DNA from: Megaleporinus macrocephalus
Lineage: Eukaryota > Chordata > Actinopteri > Characiformes > Anostomidae
Assembly: GCA_021613375.1 (NCBI GenBank)
Contig: CM038726.1
Coordinates: forward strand, 7,310,349 to 7,374,348
Length of the DNA stretch: 64,000 bases
Direction of reading: 5' to 3'
Under the pieces are notes generated by a model. That model was not told the DNA's origin and ran no database searches. It saw nothing but the letters and a program-made list of their open reading frames with translations. The translations under genes were made by a program, and so were the position numbers. This document shows, one piece after another, positions 35,906 to 48,009 of this stretch; within the stretch, counting starts at the first letter, position 1, and the number at the start of each line of letters is the position of its first letter.

Positions 35906-36135
35906 TGCAGATCCTGCTGCTCTGTGTGATAATTTATTTATTATTGAAATCGTTTTGCTGATATAATTGTGATTGTTTCGTTTTAACAGATTGAACGCTT
36001 TAAAATAAAGTGTTGTCAAAAGTCTAAAAAAACCTTCTCCCTCTGTTTCTCTCTCTGTCTCTCTGTCTCTCTCTCTCTCTCTCTCTGTGTAGGACTGTGT
36101 TAGTGAGAGTCTTTAGGAGGAGATAAAGAGATAAA

Positions 36136-39100
36136 ATGGCGACTGCAAGTAACAGTAAGTTCAACTTCCAGAAGCTACAAAAGGTTTTACTGTGAACATC
36201 ATTAAATAATTTTCTATCAGAGAATTTATTTTTATTGTGGAGATACACGACCTACAGCTATTAATGTGTGTGTTTCTACACAGATCAGTTTAAACTCTCT
36301 GGACCGCGTGGTGGAGATGATCAGTCTCTTTCTGTGGTCACTCTCTACTGTCACCTGTCTCCTGAAATCAGTGCTGTTACCATGGAGATCAGGTGGTTTA
36401 AGGAGACGGACTGTGTTTGTCTGTATAAGAACAGGCAGGTGACAGAGGGGAGGGGCTACGAGGGCAGAGTGAGTCTGATCACTCAGAAGCTGCGGAGAGG
36501 AAACGTCTCCTTACAGATCAAAGACTGCAGACTGTCAGATAGAGGAGATTATCTGTGTCAGGTCACCAACGGATACACAACAGAGGAGTGTTCAGTATTT
36601 GTGGGTAAGTATTCAGAAGTTGACTGTGCATAAACTTATCATAATCAGAGTCTGATCTCAGAATGAAAGATGAAGAGACAGAAATGAGAAACACAGATGT
36701 TCAGAATGGTGTTGTGTTCAGATAAAGGAGGTAAAACATACAGAGGATGAATGATCTGAAGGTGGATGAAGGACAGATGGAGCGTTTCAGTAGAATAAAC
36801 AGTAACTCTGTTTCTCACTCGGACACAAAACCCAAACATCATGACTGCAAAGTGTAAAAGTTACAACTGCTGCTTCATTAAAACCTTCTAGAAGAACAAA
36901 ATTCAGATTTTACAGTAAAAACTTGAACTGGAATAAAAAGTGAGACTCATTAAACATCCAGTGATTCTACAGACTGTAGTCAGATCATTGATTTAACACA
37001 CACAATATATATTAATCTATAAATATGATATTTAATATGTGACATCACTACATGCTGCTGACTGACTCTCACTAAAAATCATGTTCTTAACTAATTAAAG
37101 CTGCAGATCCACAAACTACACACACAGAAAGGAGCTGTTCAGAGTTGAGCTGTGCGGAGTGAAGAGATAAAACTGAAACTGAGCTTCTTTATTCACACTT
37201 CAGTCATATCTTTGACTCGCGCTTAGACTGGGTGTGCATGCGGGGGGTGGGGTTCACCAATAAAGTGTTGTGTCTCAGTTCTCCACCAATCTGAACTTAA
37301 ACACAGTTCTCTTGTGTAATGTTCACTCCCGTGAGGAGGTGTGTTAAGCCCAGCGTCTGATCATCTGCTGTAACCACAATATTTCAGCCTGAAATTCACA
37401 TTTTTAAGACTAAAATACAAATAAATAAAAATCTTTTCTAAATATAGATCATCGTATAAATGATACAAACAGTAAAATAAAACTAACAAGATTAATAATT
37501 AATATTATTTTAGATTACATTATTTACACCTTAACTCATAATACAGAAATAACTATATACTAGCGTAGCAATTAAATATAATGATTACATTCATAAATTA
37601 TTTTTAATTGTTAACTCATTAATCTGGTAGCAATAGTAAAATTTGTCTCTAAAATGTATTTAATAATCTCAAGTTTGCAGAACTAGTGACAATAATGAGT
37701 AAAATATTACTTTTATACAAAGCTGTTATTATTACCTGATAATAACTTGCAATATATGCAGAAAAACGAATCCTTCCTCCTCCAAACTTTCTCCTCAATA
37801 AGGACAGTTCTGTCTGATGAATAAATAAACAATAAACAATAACAGATGTGCTGTGACTCGTTCACTGCCTAATAATATTTCAACATATACTATTTAACTA
37901 AACACCCAATATAAACACAGTGAACAGTAAATAGAGAAACACTAAATGTACAGATTGATCTTTATAAACTCTAGAAGTCTGTGTTTTTTTAAGGGCTGAT
38001 ATATTAGATGTCTTGCTGTTGGGGATCTATTATATTCAGAATGTCTTACTGTGGTATAAACGAGTCTCCAGTGCAGTCAGTGCAGGATGTTAATGATAGA
38101 GGAAGGTGACTCGACTCAGACAAACTCATTAAAATCTTACTTTTCTATCTTTTGTGTAAGATATTTAACTTATTCTCTCCATTATTAGGATTTTATTATT
38201 TAAATCCAGTTGTAGTTTTAATCTCATGAGATTCTATTATTCCTGAGAGATATTACGAGTTGAAGTGTTGGTTGGGTTTGAGTATTAAGACTCTCTCCTG
38301 AAGATCATGACTCCTGACTGTTACACTGATTAATCAGTTTTTATATTCAATTTATTCATTACTTTTCCTTCTGCTCATGTTCTTTATTCATTCAAGAATT
38401 ATCACAAAACATTCCTCTTAAATTTACTGTTTATTAATAGTTTATTTATGTTTGTTTATGATCTTCTCTCTGTTGCTGCTATATTAGTTAATAATTGTTG
38501 TTATATTGATTAACCTGTTAGTTAATATGTCAGTTATTCTGCCTGTTTATTCTGTAAATGTACTTTGTGATGTAACTACTGCAGGAAAAGACAGTTTCTT
38601 CTCATGTTCATTCAGTATTAATAAAGTTTAATACATAATTAATTATTCATATTTAATATATTCATTATTCGTAATTACTTATTAGTAACTTTTACTGTAA
38701 ATGGTTACCAGGGTTTCTGCTGTAGGTTTACACTTTATAGCTAAACATATGGACTGGAGGTATTGAGTGACAGTTCAGTTGTGATGGATGAAAAACAACA
38801 GTACAGAAAAGGGGATTTCAGATATAGACAAATTTTCTAATTGTAAATGATTGTGGATGTTTTTATCTAACATTGTCTCTTTCTGTTGTTTAAACAGGTG
38901 CTTGGGTAAGTAAATTATATTTACTCATCTTACTGACAGCTGATACATACATCACATTTAAAACAGCAGTTTTATTTAACGTTCATGTGATGAACAAAGT
39001 TTTCTCACCTCTATTACTAAAAATAGCCCAGAACACACACACAGCAGCAGCTTTTGACACACACTGTCTGCCTGTTCATATGAGTCTCTATATCAGTGAC

Positions 39101-39663
39101 TCACAACAAGCAGCACATCATGAACAGTTATTACTGTTATTACAGTGATAACTGAGATCCTCTCATCTCCTACACATCCTTTCACTTTATTTAGGAGTAA
39201 TTAGCTTCTCTTATTCAGGCTGCAGATCTCTCATCATAGACTTATGATGACTAGATGATCAGGAAAGAGTTACACTAATCTGACAGTGTCTGAAGGGAGT
39301 TTTGAGAAATGTTGTTCTGTTTTTAATTTTCTATGTAACTTCAGGCTTTAATTATGAAATCTTCGGCAGTCAGATATATTGATGAAAGGAGAAATAGTAA
39401 ATTATTATGAAATTATATTAATTATTGATAACATCATTAATTTATGACTGTAAAGTACATACATTGTTGAATACATAAACAGACATTCAACTAAAGTCTT
39501 CTTTAAACAAACTGCAAATCACACAATTGCAACAGAACTGTTCACTATTGTACAAAGGAAATATAAAGTAAATACTAACAGCTTAAATGTGCACTGACAG
39601 TCTGTATTACCCTTAAAAGATTTTTCTAAAGAGACTACAAAAACAAATGAATACATGTAATTA

Positions 39664-39758
<95 letters not shown>

Positions 39759-42666
39759 GTAAGGGCACATTTCTGATTCATTTTATTGTTTGATTTTAGT
39801 GGCAATGCATACCTGGGTTTAGTTTAGTTACTAACTTCATTATATGCAGTTCTAAAACGAGACTAATACTGGGTATAGTTCAGTATTTAACTTCATTATA
39901 CACAGTTCTAAAACGAGACTAATACTGGGTTTAGAGCAGTATTTAACTTAATCATACCCAGTTCTAAAAAGTATCTAATACTGGGTTTACTACAATATTT
40001 AATTTCATTATATCAGTTCTAAAAAGAGACTAATAACGGAATTATCACAGCATTTATCTTCATTATATCCTGTTATGGAAAGAGTCTAATAATGGGTTTA
40101 GAGCAGTATTTGACATCATCATACCCAGTTCTAAAAAGTCTAAGAATTGGTTTAGTTGAGTATTTATCTTTGTTATATCCCGTTCTAAAATGAGTCTAAT
40201 GCTGGATTTAGTTTATTAATATCCCAGTTCTGTCCAGTTCTAAAAAGTTTCTAATACTAACTTCAAGAGACTAATACTGGGTTTAGTACATTATTCAACT
40301 TCATTATATCCATTTCTAAAAAGTAAGTAAAACTGGGTTTAGAGCAGTATTTAACTTCTTTATATACTGTTCTAAAAGAGTCTAAAACTGGGTTTAGAGC
40401 ATTATTTAACTTCATTATATCCAGTTATAAATAGAGTCTAATACTGGGTTTAGATTAGTATTTAAAGGTATTATATCCAGTTATAAAAAGACAGTAATAA
40501 TGGGTTTAGTATAGTCTTTAACTTCATTTTATCAGTTCTAAAAAGAATCTTATACTGGATTTAGAGCAGTATTTAACTTCATTTTATCCAGTTCTAATAA
40601 GAGCCTAATACTGGGTTTAGTTTAGTATTTAACTTCAATATATCCTGTTCTGAAAGAGTCTAATGCTGGGTTTAGAGCACTATTTAACTTCATTATATCC
40701 TGTTCTGAAAGAGTCTAATGCTGGGTTTAGAGCACTATTTAACTTCATTATATCCTGTTCTAAAATTTGTCTAATACTGGGTTTAGTTCAGTATTGAACT
40801 TCAGTATATCCATTTCTAAAATAAGTCTAACACTGGGTTTAGCACAGTATTTAACTTCTGTATATCCACTTCTAAAAAGTGTCTAATAGCGGGTTTAAAG
40901 CCGTGATCAACTTCATTATGTCACACATGCCCTGATTTCTACTTTAACTCAAATTTTTAAAACAATAAAATGATGTTTATTTTACAAAAGTTTATTTATT
41001 TATAATATGTGACTCATATATAAGGCAATCTGAGTGAATCTCTTAAGGAAATAACAGAATCCCAGGTGTAATAATGAACAGAAGCTTGTGAGGGAGAAGC
41101 TCTGAAAGCTCTGTAGAGAAGCTTGGAGATGAAATATAAAAAAAAGCTGAAACAGTAAATTAATAACTCAAATAAACTCTTTTAATGACCAACAAAGATA
41201 CATTTATATTCATATACATACACACACATATCATCAATCAATTATAACACAGCCCTGCAGGAAAATACAGACACAGACTAAATTACAGCAGCAAATAATA
41301 TTAAAATTACTGAAATAAAAATATTAAATATGACGTTCAGTCTGTATCAGATCCTCATAAATAAAAGAAACTCTACAAACAGTGCAGCGTTTTATACATT
41401 CTCAGTCTTTTGGTAAATCTCCAGCTTTCCTGATATTTACATCTAATTTACATCTATTTACATCATACATGAACTATTCACTTCATATTATTCTCTTCAC
41501 AGCGGAGTTTAGGGACAGGAGAACTGACAGGTGCGTATAAAACAGTGTGTAATGTGTGTATTTAGATGAGTGGTGAGTATAAATCAGTGTGTAATGTGTG
41601 TATTTAGATGAGATGTGAATATAAATCTGTGTGTAATGTGTGCATTTAGATGAGTGGTGAGTATAAATCAGTGTTTAATGTGTGTGTTTAGATGAGTTGT
41701 GAGTATAAATCAGTGTGTAATGTGTGTGTTTAGATGAGTGGTGAGTATAAGTCAGTGTGTAATGCGTGTGTATTTAGATGAGTGGTGAGTATAAATCAGT
41801 GTGTAATGTGTGTATTTAGATGAGTGGTGTGTATAAATCAGTGTGTAATGTGTGTTTAGATGAGTGGTGTGTATAAATAAGTGTGTAATGTGTGTTTAGA
41901 TGAGTGGTGTGTATAAATCAGTGTGTAATGTGTGTTTAGATGAGTTGTGAGTATAAATCAGTGTGTAATGTGTGTATTTAGATGAGTTGTGAATAGAAAT
42001 CAGTGTGTAATGTGTGTATTTAGAGGAGTGGTGAGTATAAATCAGTGTGTAATGCGTGTGTGTTTAGATGAGTGGTGAGTATAAATCAGTGTGTAATGTG
42101 TGTTTAGATGAGTGGTGTGTATAAATCAGTGTGTAATGTGTGTTTAGATGAGTGGTGTGTATAAATCAGTGTGTAATGTGTGTTTAGATGAGTTGTGAGT
42201 ATAAATCAGTGTGTAATGTGTGTATTTAGATGAGATGTGAGTATAAATCAGTGTGTATTGTGTGTATTTAGTTGTGTTGATTGTTGATGAAGAGTGTTTT
42301 GGTGTGAGGACTGAATGTATTTATCTGTACTGAGTGTTCAGAGTGTTCAGCTGAACATCATCAGAAGAGTTACTAACACACACTTCAGCACTGTATGTAT
42401 CACTATAGTATAGAATTCACAACAGCCTGAGATACTGACACTACACTAATAACACTGTTACCTCATTCACACACACACACATCTGACGTACACACTAATA
42501 CTGAATCAGCATTAATAACACTGTTACCTTATTCATACATACACACACATCTGACGTACACACTAATACTGAATCAACATTAATAACACTGTTACCTTAT
42601 TCACACACACACACACATCTGATCTACACACTAATACTGAATCAGCATTAATAACACTGTTACCTT

Positions 42667-42716
<50 letters not shown>

Positions 42717-45700
42717 CTTATCTACACACTAATACTGAATCAGCATTAATAACACTGTTACCTTATTCACACACACACACATCTGATCTACACACTAACA
42801 CTGAATCAGCATTAATAACACTGTTACCTTATTCATACATACACACACATCTGATGTACACACTAATACTGAATCAGCATTAATAACACTGTTACCTTAT
42901 TCACACATACACACACATCTGATCTACACACTAACACTGAATCAACATTAATAACACTGTTACCTTATTCATACATACACACACATCTGATGTACACACT
43001 AATACTGAATCAGCATTAATAACACTGTTACCTTATTCACACACACACACACATCTTATCTACACACTAATACTGAATCAGCATTAATAACACTGTTACC
43101 TTATTCACACACACACACATCTGATCTACACACTAACACTGAATCAGCATTAATAACACTGTTACCTTATTCATACATACACACACATCTGATGTACACA
43201 CTAATACTGAATCAGCATTAATAACACTGTTACCTTATTCACACATACACACACATCTGATCTACACACTAATACTGAATCAGCATTAATAACACTGTTA
43301 CCTTATTCATACATACACACACATCTGATGTACACACTAATACTGAATCAGCATTAATAACACTGTTACCTTATTCACACATACACACACATCTGATCTA
43401 CACACTAATACTGAATCAGCATTAATAACACTGTTACCTCATTCACACAAACACACACACACACACATCTTATCTACACACTAATACTGAATCAGCATTA
43501 ATAACACTGTTACCTCATTCACACAAACACACACACACACATCTTATCTACACACTAATACTGAATCAGCATTAATAACACTGTTACCTTATTCACACAC
43601 ACACACACATCTTATCTACACACTAATACTGAATCAGCATTAATAACACTGTTACCTTATTCACACATACACACACATCTGATCTACACACTAACACTGA
43701 ATCAACATCGATAACACTTACTTCATTCACACCCACACATCTGATCCGCACGCTGATACTGACACCACACTAATAACACTGCTATGTTATTCGCATGCAG
43801 ATGGATGAAGAAATAACATGTCTAATAATGAAATATTAGTAAATACAGAACAAACAGGTTACCAACAGTTAGAGAAGTTTTGAGGAGATGATCAGGTTCA
43901 CTTCTCAGAAGATAAAGAACATCTCACACTTTAAACCAGCTTCATTTTTATCTCTTTAACTTGCAGTTTCAGTTTTAGTGTTTATTCATTTTTTCTCTCA
44001 AACTCTAGAATATAAACATATAAACATGATCTGAAAGAGGAACTAATGATTATTATAAAGAGTTTAAAACTGTTAATACTGTAGCAGCTAGAGTTCTTTA
44101 AAGCTCCATATTCTACATGTTGTCCTCCTGAGCTTTACTTAAGATTTTAGAGCTTTTATGTATAAAAATTATAAATCAGTATAAAGTTTACATTTCCAGC
44201 CTCTCATCATAACTTACAGTGTATTGTGTCTCACTAAAAACGCAGTCAGGCTGAACCCTTCCTTATAACTTCAGTGTAAGTGGGTGGAGTTAAACTGCTG
44301 TAGGCTGAATAGACAGACATTTGAAACATATTTTAAACACACTGGACTCAAAACAGGCTGTACTTGATGCTTAGTTTTCATATATGGACTTTATGAAATG
44401 GAGAATGAACATCACACCTTGAAACCTTAACAATGTTTCCAAACTACATCAAAATTAATTTCATTTCAAAAACAATTTTATATTAACAGCAACTTTCCAT
44501 TATGCAGTCCCTTTAAAACCTCTAAACATCGTCCTGTATTACTATAGAAAACAGTGATATAATGTTTTAACTTATTATATATTGTCAATATTGTAAAAGT
44601 TTGTTTTCTCTCTAATCTGTTGTAGGTGTCAAAGTTCATCAGGTGAGCACATTATTCTAAATAGACCACATTTCCTTAATAATCTGCTTTAATCTGAGTT
44701 GATTCTTTATAAAGTTTGCATTAATTGAGCTTCTTTGATGTGGATTTCTCTTTCATGGTGTTGAGTTGATGTTGTTATAGTGTTAATGCTGATCAGTGTT
44801 CTGTAAGTGATCATGATCCTCAGACGCTGCAGAGCTGGAACAAGTTTTAATTCCTCTTTTCTGATTTGGGTGTTTCTGTGGATCTGTTACTCTCTTCCCA
44901 TGAGGTCCTGATTGATGAATGATTTATTCTGAAAACTGAAAGTATAAGATGTAAAATAGCTCTTATTCAGTTCTTAATAAAATACTGTGTGTGATGATCT
45001 GTAGTGTATGTGTGAACTCTGTGTCAGTCAGACTGTGTTTAAAGTCCCACAACTGTAAACAAATAATGAACATAATGCTGATTAAACACGACTTTAAAAG
45101 ATGCTGATTTTCAAACACAATATCAGTTTAAATCAGTTCAACTCATCAGAGTCTCTACTGTTATTAATATCAGCTCTCAGTGATTCATACTGACACACCA
45201 ACAGTGATTCTAACAGAGAAACACTTACTGATCGTATAACATAAAGAATGACATCGTACATGAAATCTTCACACTGTTTTATTCAGAGTGACAGAAAATG
45301 GACAAAAGAGGAGAGAATGAAAATGAAGGAATCTGCTCTGCTGATTGTTGAAGATGAACATTTTGGTAAGTGTGTGTGTTTTAAGACGATGTTGATATGA
45401 TGTATACTTTAGATTGTTTGTGAGTTCAATATTAAAATATTATCAATGTATAAAAAGAAAGAAAATATACTTAACAGTTGGTGATGTTATTCATTTTTGA
45501 GGAGAGATTTTTTTTTATTAAAATAGAAATTAGAATAAGTATTTAGTTTATTCTCTGTACATGTTAACTTATTTTTTTTACCAGGAGTTCTTAAACCGTT
45601 ATATGCAACTTCAAATTTTGTAGGCAAGGTTATTTTGCACAAACACTATTCAGTGCTCTTTACAAGCTGAAGGAACAATGTGTTTAAAAATGAAAAAAAA

Positions 45701-46889
45701 AAATTGTGAAAAAAACACAATCATTACATAATATTAATTGTTAGTTAATATGCAAATGGAATCCTGAGATCTAACACCTCAGAAAGACATTTGCAAAAAC
45801 AGTTATACAAAAAAAAGATAAAGATAGAGACAACAAAATAGAGTATAAATTACTGAATGTAAAAAATGTAACAAACTGAGTTTAATTGATATAAAAGGTT
45901 AAGTTTTATGGGGTGAATAAAACATCCATCAAATAAAACAAGAAAAACAATTTATGTATTTTAGCTATGCTTGGTGCAAAAAATGTATATTTAACATTTC
46001 TGTCTTGTCATATTAGGTACAAAGACAGCCATGCTCAACGTGGATACAGGTATGACATTTTTACTGGTTTCTCAGCCTATAATTATTTATAAAAACAATT
46101 GTTCACTTAAATAAACACATGCTTCTTGGGATATTAGAGGTGCACTAATATTTTTATTAACAATTAATTATTTTAATGCTTTACATTACTGCATATAGAT
46201 GTTTTTTTCCATTATCATACCTAAATAATGGCACTCACAGACTGTAATATAAATTTTAGAGATATAATTCACTAACTACAGTAACAATGCCCATGATATT
46301 AGGCTATTAAAGTTCATTTCAATATCTAGAGCAAGTACAGGAAATGTCTGTACTTTTAACTGGAGTGTTGTAAAAAGGGCTGCATACATGTGTAATGTTA
46401 CATGTTGTAAATGAGAAAATACAAAAATGAAAACATCTAAAAATACAAACGTTTTCTAGTAGAACTAAGTTACATTACAGTTACATTGCTGGTTGATCGC
46501 TGGTACAAGGTAACAGAGTGACCAGCAAAGGCCACTATGGGGTTTATATAACAAGAAGCACATTTTTAGTTCACATAATAAGATATAATGCAAAAACATA
46601 AAATGTGTTTAATATTTCAATGTCTTTTTTTGCAGGGGTTGAGTTTGTGGATAAAAACAGGGCAGAACTAATCCAAAGAGTTAAGGAAGTTATGGAAATT
46701 GTTGACTGTCTACAAAGCAAAAACATGCTCACTGAGGAAAGGTGCGCAAAAATTCAATCCAAAGAAACACCTCAGGAGCAAATGAGGGAGTTGTTTAAAG
46801 CTCTGGACTCAGCAAAACCTGTGAAAGAAGAATTCTATGAAATCCTTAAAATTAAGCTGCCCTTCTTAGTGAATGAGCTTGAAGACTAA
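36136..46889 (+). CDS. Ig V-set - CARD protein (copy 2), 8 coding exons, FIIND missing
   Basis: Tandem paralogue of the 6.8-27.4 kb gene. Exons: 36136-36154, 36284-36604, 38898-38905, 41503-41530, 44626-44642, 45287-45365, 46017-46049, 46636-46889. Total 759 nt, 252 aa, with every junction GT/AG and in phase. It encodes the six-residue start, an Ig V-set (residues 8-113), a linker with WTKEERMKMKESALL, a short exon and a CARD (about 170-252). The six FIIND exons are absent: introns align with copy 1 up to about 45830 and again from about 45960, and some 4.3 kb of the copy 1 sequence is missing. No signal peptide or membrane segment is seen. An 8-nt exon is unusual but is conserved in both copies. 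The FIIND is ancestral in such proteins, so deletion is the simpler explanation. No disabling change was seen. Confidence 0.75.
36284..36604 (+). CDS. Exon 2 of copy 2: V-set immunoglobulin domain
   Basis: Encodes residues 7-114 with Cys29, Trp44 and D-R-G-D-Y-L-C98, all landmarks of a V-set. It is highly similar to 6976-7299; differences cluster near the start (PRGGDDQSLS versus PTGVDEQPVS). The acceptor is TTTCTACACAG and the donor GTAAGT. Confidence 0.9.
39668..39755 (+). repeat. (AT)n-(TG)n microsatellite
   Basis: About 25 AT units, then ATTAG, then about 15 TG units, just upstream of the 56-bp minisatellite of copy 2. Confidence 0.98.
39790..40920 (+). repeat. ~56-bp minisatellite in intron 3 of copy 2
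   Basis: About 20 units of the same repeat as at 11760-17370 (TACTGGGTTTAG, AGTATTTAACTTCATTATATCC) in the equivalent intron. It therefore predates the gene duplication but is one fifth the length of the copy 1 array. Confidence 0.95.
41531..42275 (+). repeat. ~40-bp minisatellite built on the exon 4 splice-donor region
   Basis: About 18 units of GTGAGTATAAATCAGTGTG followed by TAATGTGTGTATTTAGATGA. The first unit starts at the exon 4 donor. Copy 1 has a single unit at the same place (18485-18530). The real copy 2 donor is GTGCGT while most repeat units carry GTGAGT. Confidence 0.95.
42425..43740 (+). repeat. ~70-bp CA-rich minisatellite in intron 4 of copy 2
   Basis: About 17 units of CACTAATACTGAATCAGC, ATTAATAACACTGTTACC, TTATTCACACACACACATCT, with variable (CA)n length in each unit. 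Copy 1 has only about three related units at 18680-18905. Confidence 0.95.
46636..46889 (+). CDS. Exon 8 of copy 2: C-terminal CARD
   Basis: GVEFVDKNRAELIQRVKEV opens the domain and LVNELED closes it before TAA. It is two codons shorter than the copy 1 CARD and diverges most in the middle (RCAKIQSKETPQEQM). An AATAAA follows at 46952, 62 nt after the stop. Confidence 0.92.
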
Positions 46890-46951
46890 TTCTGTTCATA
46901 GTGTTTTTTGCCTTTTAAAGCACTTCATTACATTTATACATGTACAGTGAG

Positions 46952-46957
46952 AATAAA
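46952..46957 (+). terminator. Polyadenylation signal AATAAA, copy 2
   Basis: Hexamer 62 nt after the copy 2 stop codon, followed by an A run. Confidence 0.6.
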
Positions 46958-47059
46958 AAAAAAAGTTGTTCTTTTTTCATCATAGCATACATTTTTTCCC
47001 TCTTCCATACAATTTTGAACATTCCAAATGTGAGCTATGGTTTATTTAAGGTTGAAAAC

Positions 47060-47150
47060 TATATCAACGTTGGTCCACTTTTCAAAATCAACACCAATCC
47101 AACGTTGATTCAACCATAACATTAACGTTGATTCAACGTTGAAATGCCAG
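47060..47150. repeat. AACGTTG-rich short repeat
   Basis: Several overlapping copies of CAACGTTGATTCAAC ending in GAAATGCCAGCTGGGA, a dispersed short repeat common in fish genomes. Confidence 0.6.
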
Positions 47151-47198
47151 CTGGGATGGATAGTGCAGATTACCTGATTAGATCACAATGCTATCTAG

Positions 47199-47994
47199 TA
47201 GAGATGGACCTACCAGCGCTGTTGAGGCCGATTCCGATCGCCAATCACCGTTCAGCACGATCGGTCGATAGCCGATCCCATATGAGGGCGGGGCTGTATG
47301 CCACGGTAGGGCTACATGTAGTTATTAGTGCAAGCAAGTCATGAAACAGTCTAAACTGGTTTATTACCATTTTTAACGAGCTCATATGAAACAGCATAAT
47401 ATTTTTTACAAAATTATCAGTAAATAAACGAAGAAAATCAAACAAATATCGCCAAATACTACAATCATTAAATTTAGACCCTTAATTTAAAACTAAATAA
47501 GCTAATTAAATAAATGCAGTCAAAACTGCATTCCTTTAGACTTTGTGTTATTTTAAACAAAAAACTGCAATCATTAAATGTAGATCTTGAACTGTTGCTG
47601 CTGTTCTGTTCGTACCGGTCAGATCTGGTCTGCGCGGTGTTCTGGGTTATTTGTTTTGTGCTAGCTGCGCTGTCTTTGTCTTGGTTCCCCAACGAGACAC
47701 GGTTAACTTTACAGATTTTAAAAACACTCTGGATGAGTCTGTGTCACATACGGCAACAAGCTGCCAGACGGACGCAACGCAAAGGAAAACTGCTTTAGTC
47801 AGTCTGTGGGAAATTAAAGGGTGTGTGTTTCCACCTAGTGGTTCAGATAGGAATTGCAAGGACCTGGCCGGAGGGGGTTTGTTTAACGCCATTGATCGGC
47901 TAAATTGGAGAAATATCAACCGATCACCGATCGCATATTTTGATTAAAAATCGGTCGATACCGATACATAGCCTATCGATTTTTTTCATCTCTA
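47199..47994. mobile_element. 796-bp non-autonomous hAT-type element with TSD
   Basis: The ends TAGAGATGG and CATCTCTA are inverted repeats. The flanking octamers CTATCTAG (47191-47198) and TTATCTAG (47995-48002) differ at one base, fitting an 8-bp hAT-type target duplication. Sub-terminal GATCGGTCGATA-like motifs recur at both ends. Short open frames inside have no recognised domain. Confidence 0.8.
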
Positions 47995-48009
47995 TTATCT
48001 AGATATTAG

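Larger units (their letters stand above)
32923..36021. repeat. Direct repeats of ~85-105 bp flanking the putative copy 2 promoter (32923-33007 and 35914-36021)
   Basis: Both contain CTGCTGCTCTGTGTG, ATTTATTTATTATT, then TTTAAAATAAAGTG and TGTCAAAA. They bracket the GC-rich stretch, the TIR element and a LINE fragment, suggesting a local duplication or insertion upstream of copy 2. Confidence 0.6.

Noticed and set aside
41531..43740. CRISPR-like regular repeats
   Set aside because: Head-to-tail minisatellite without unique spacers, in a vertebrate intron.
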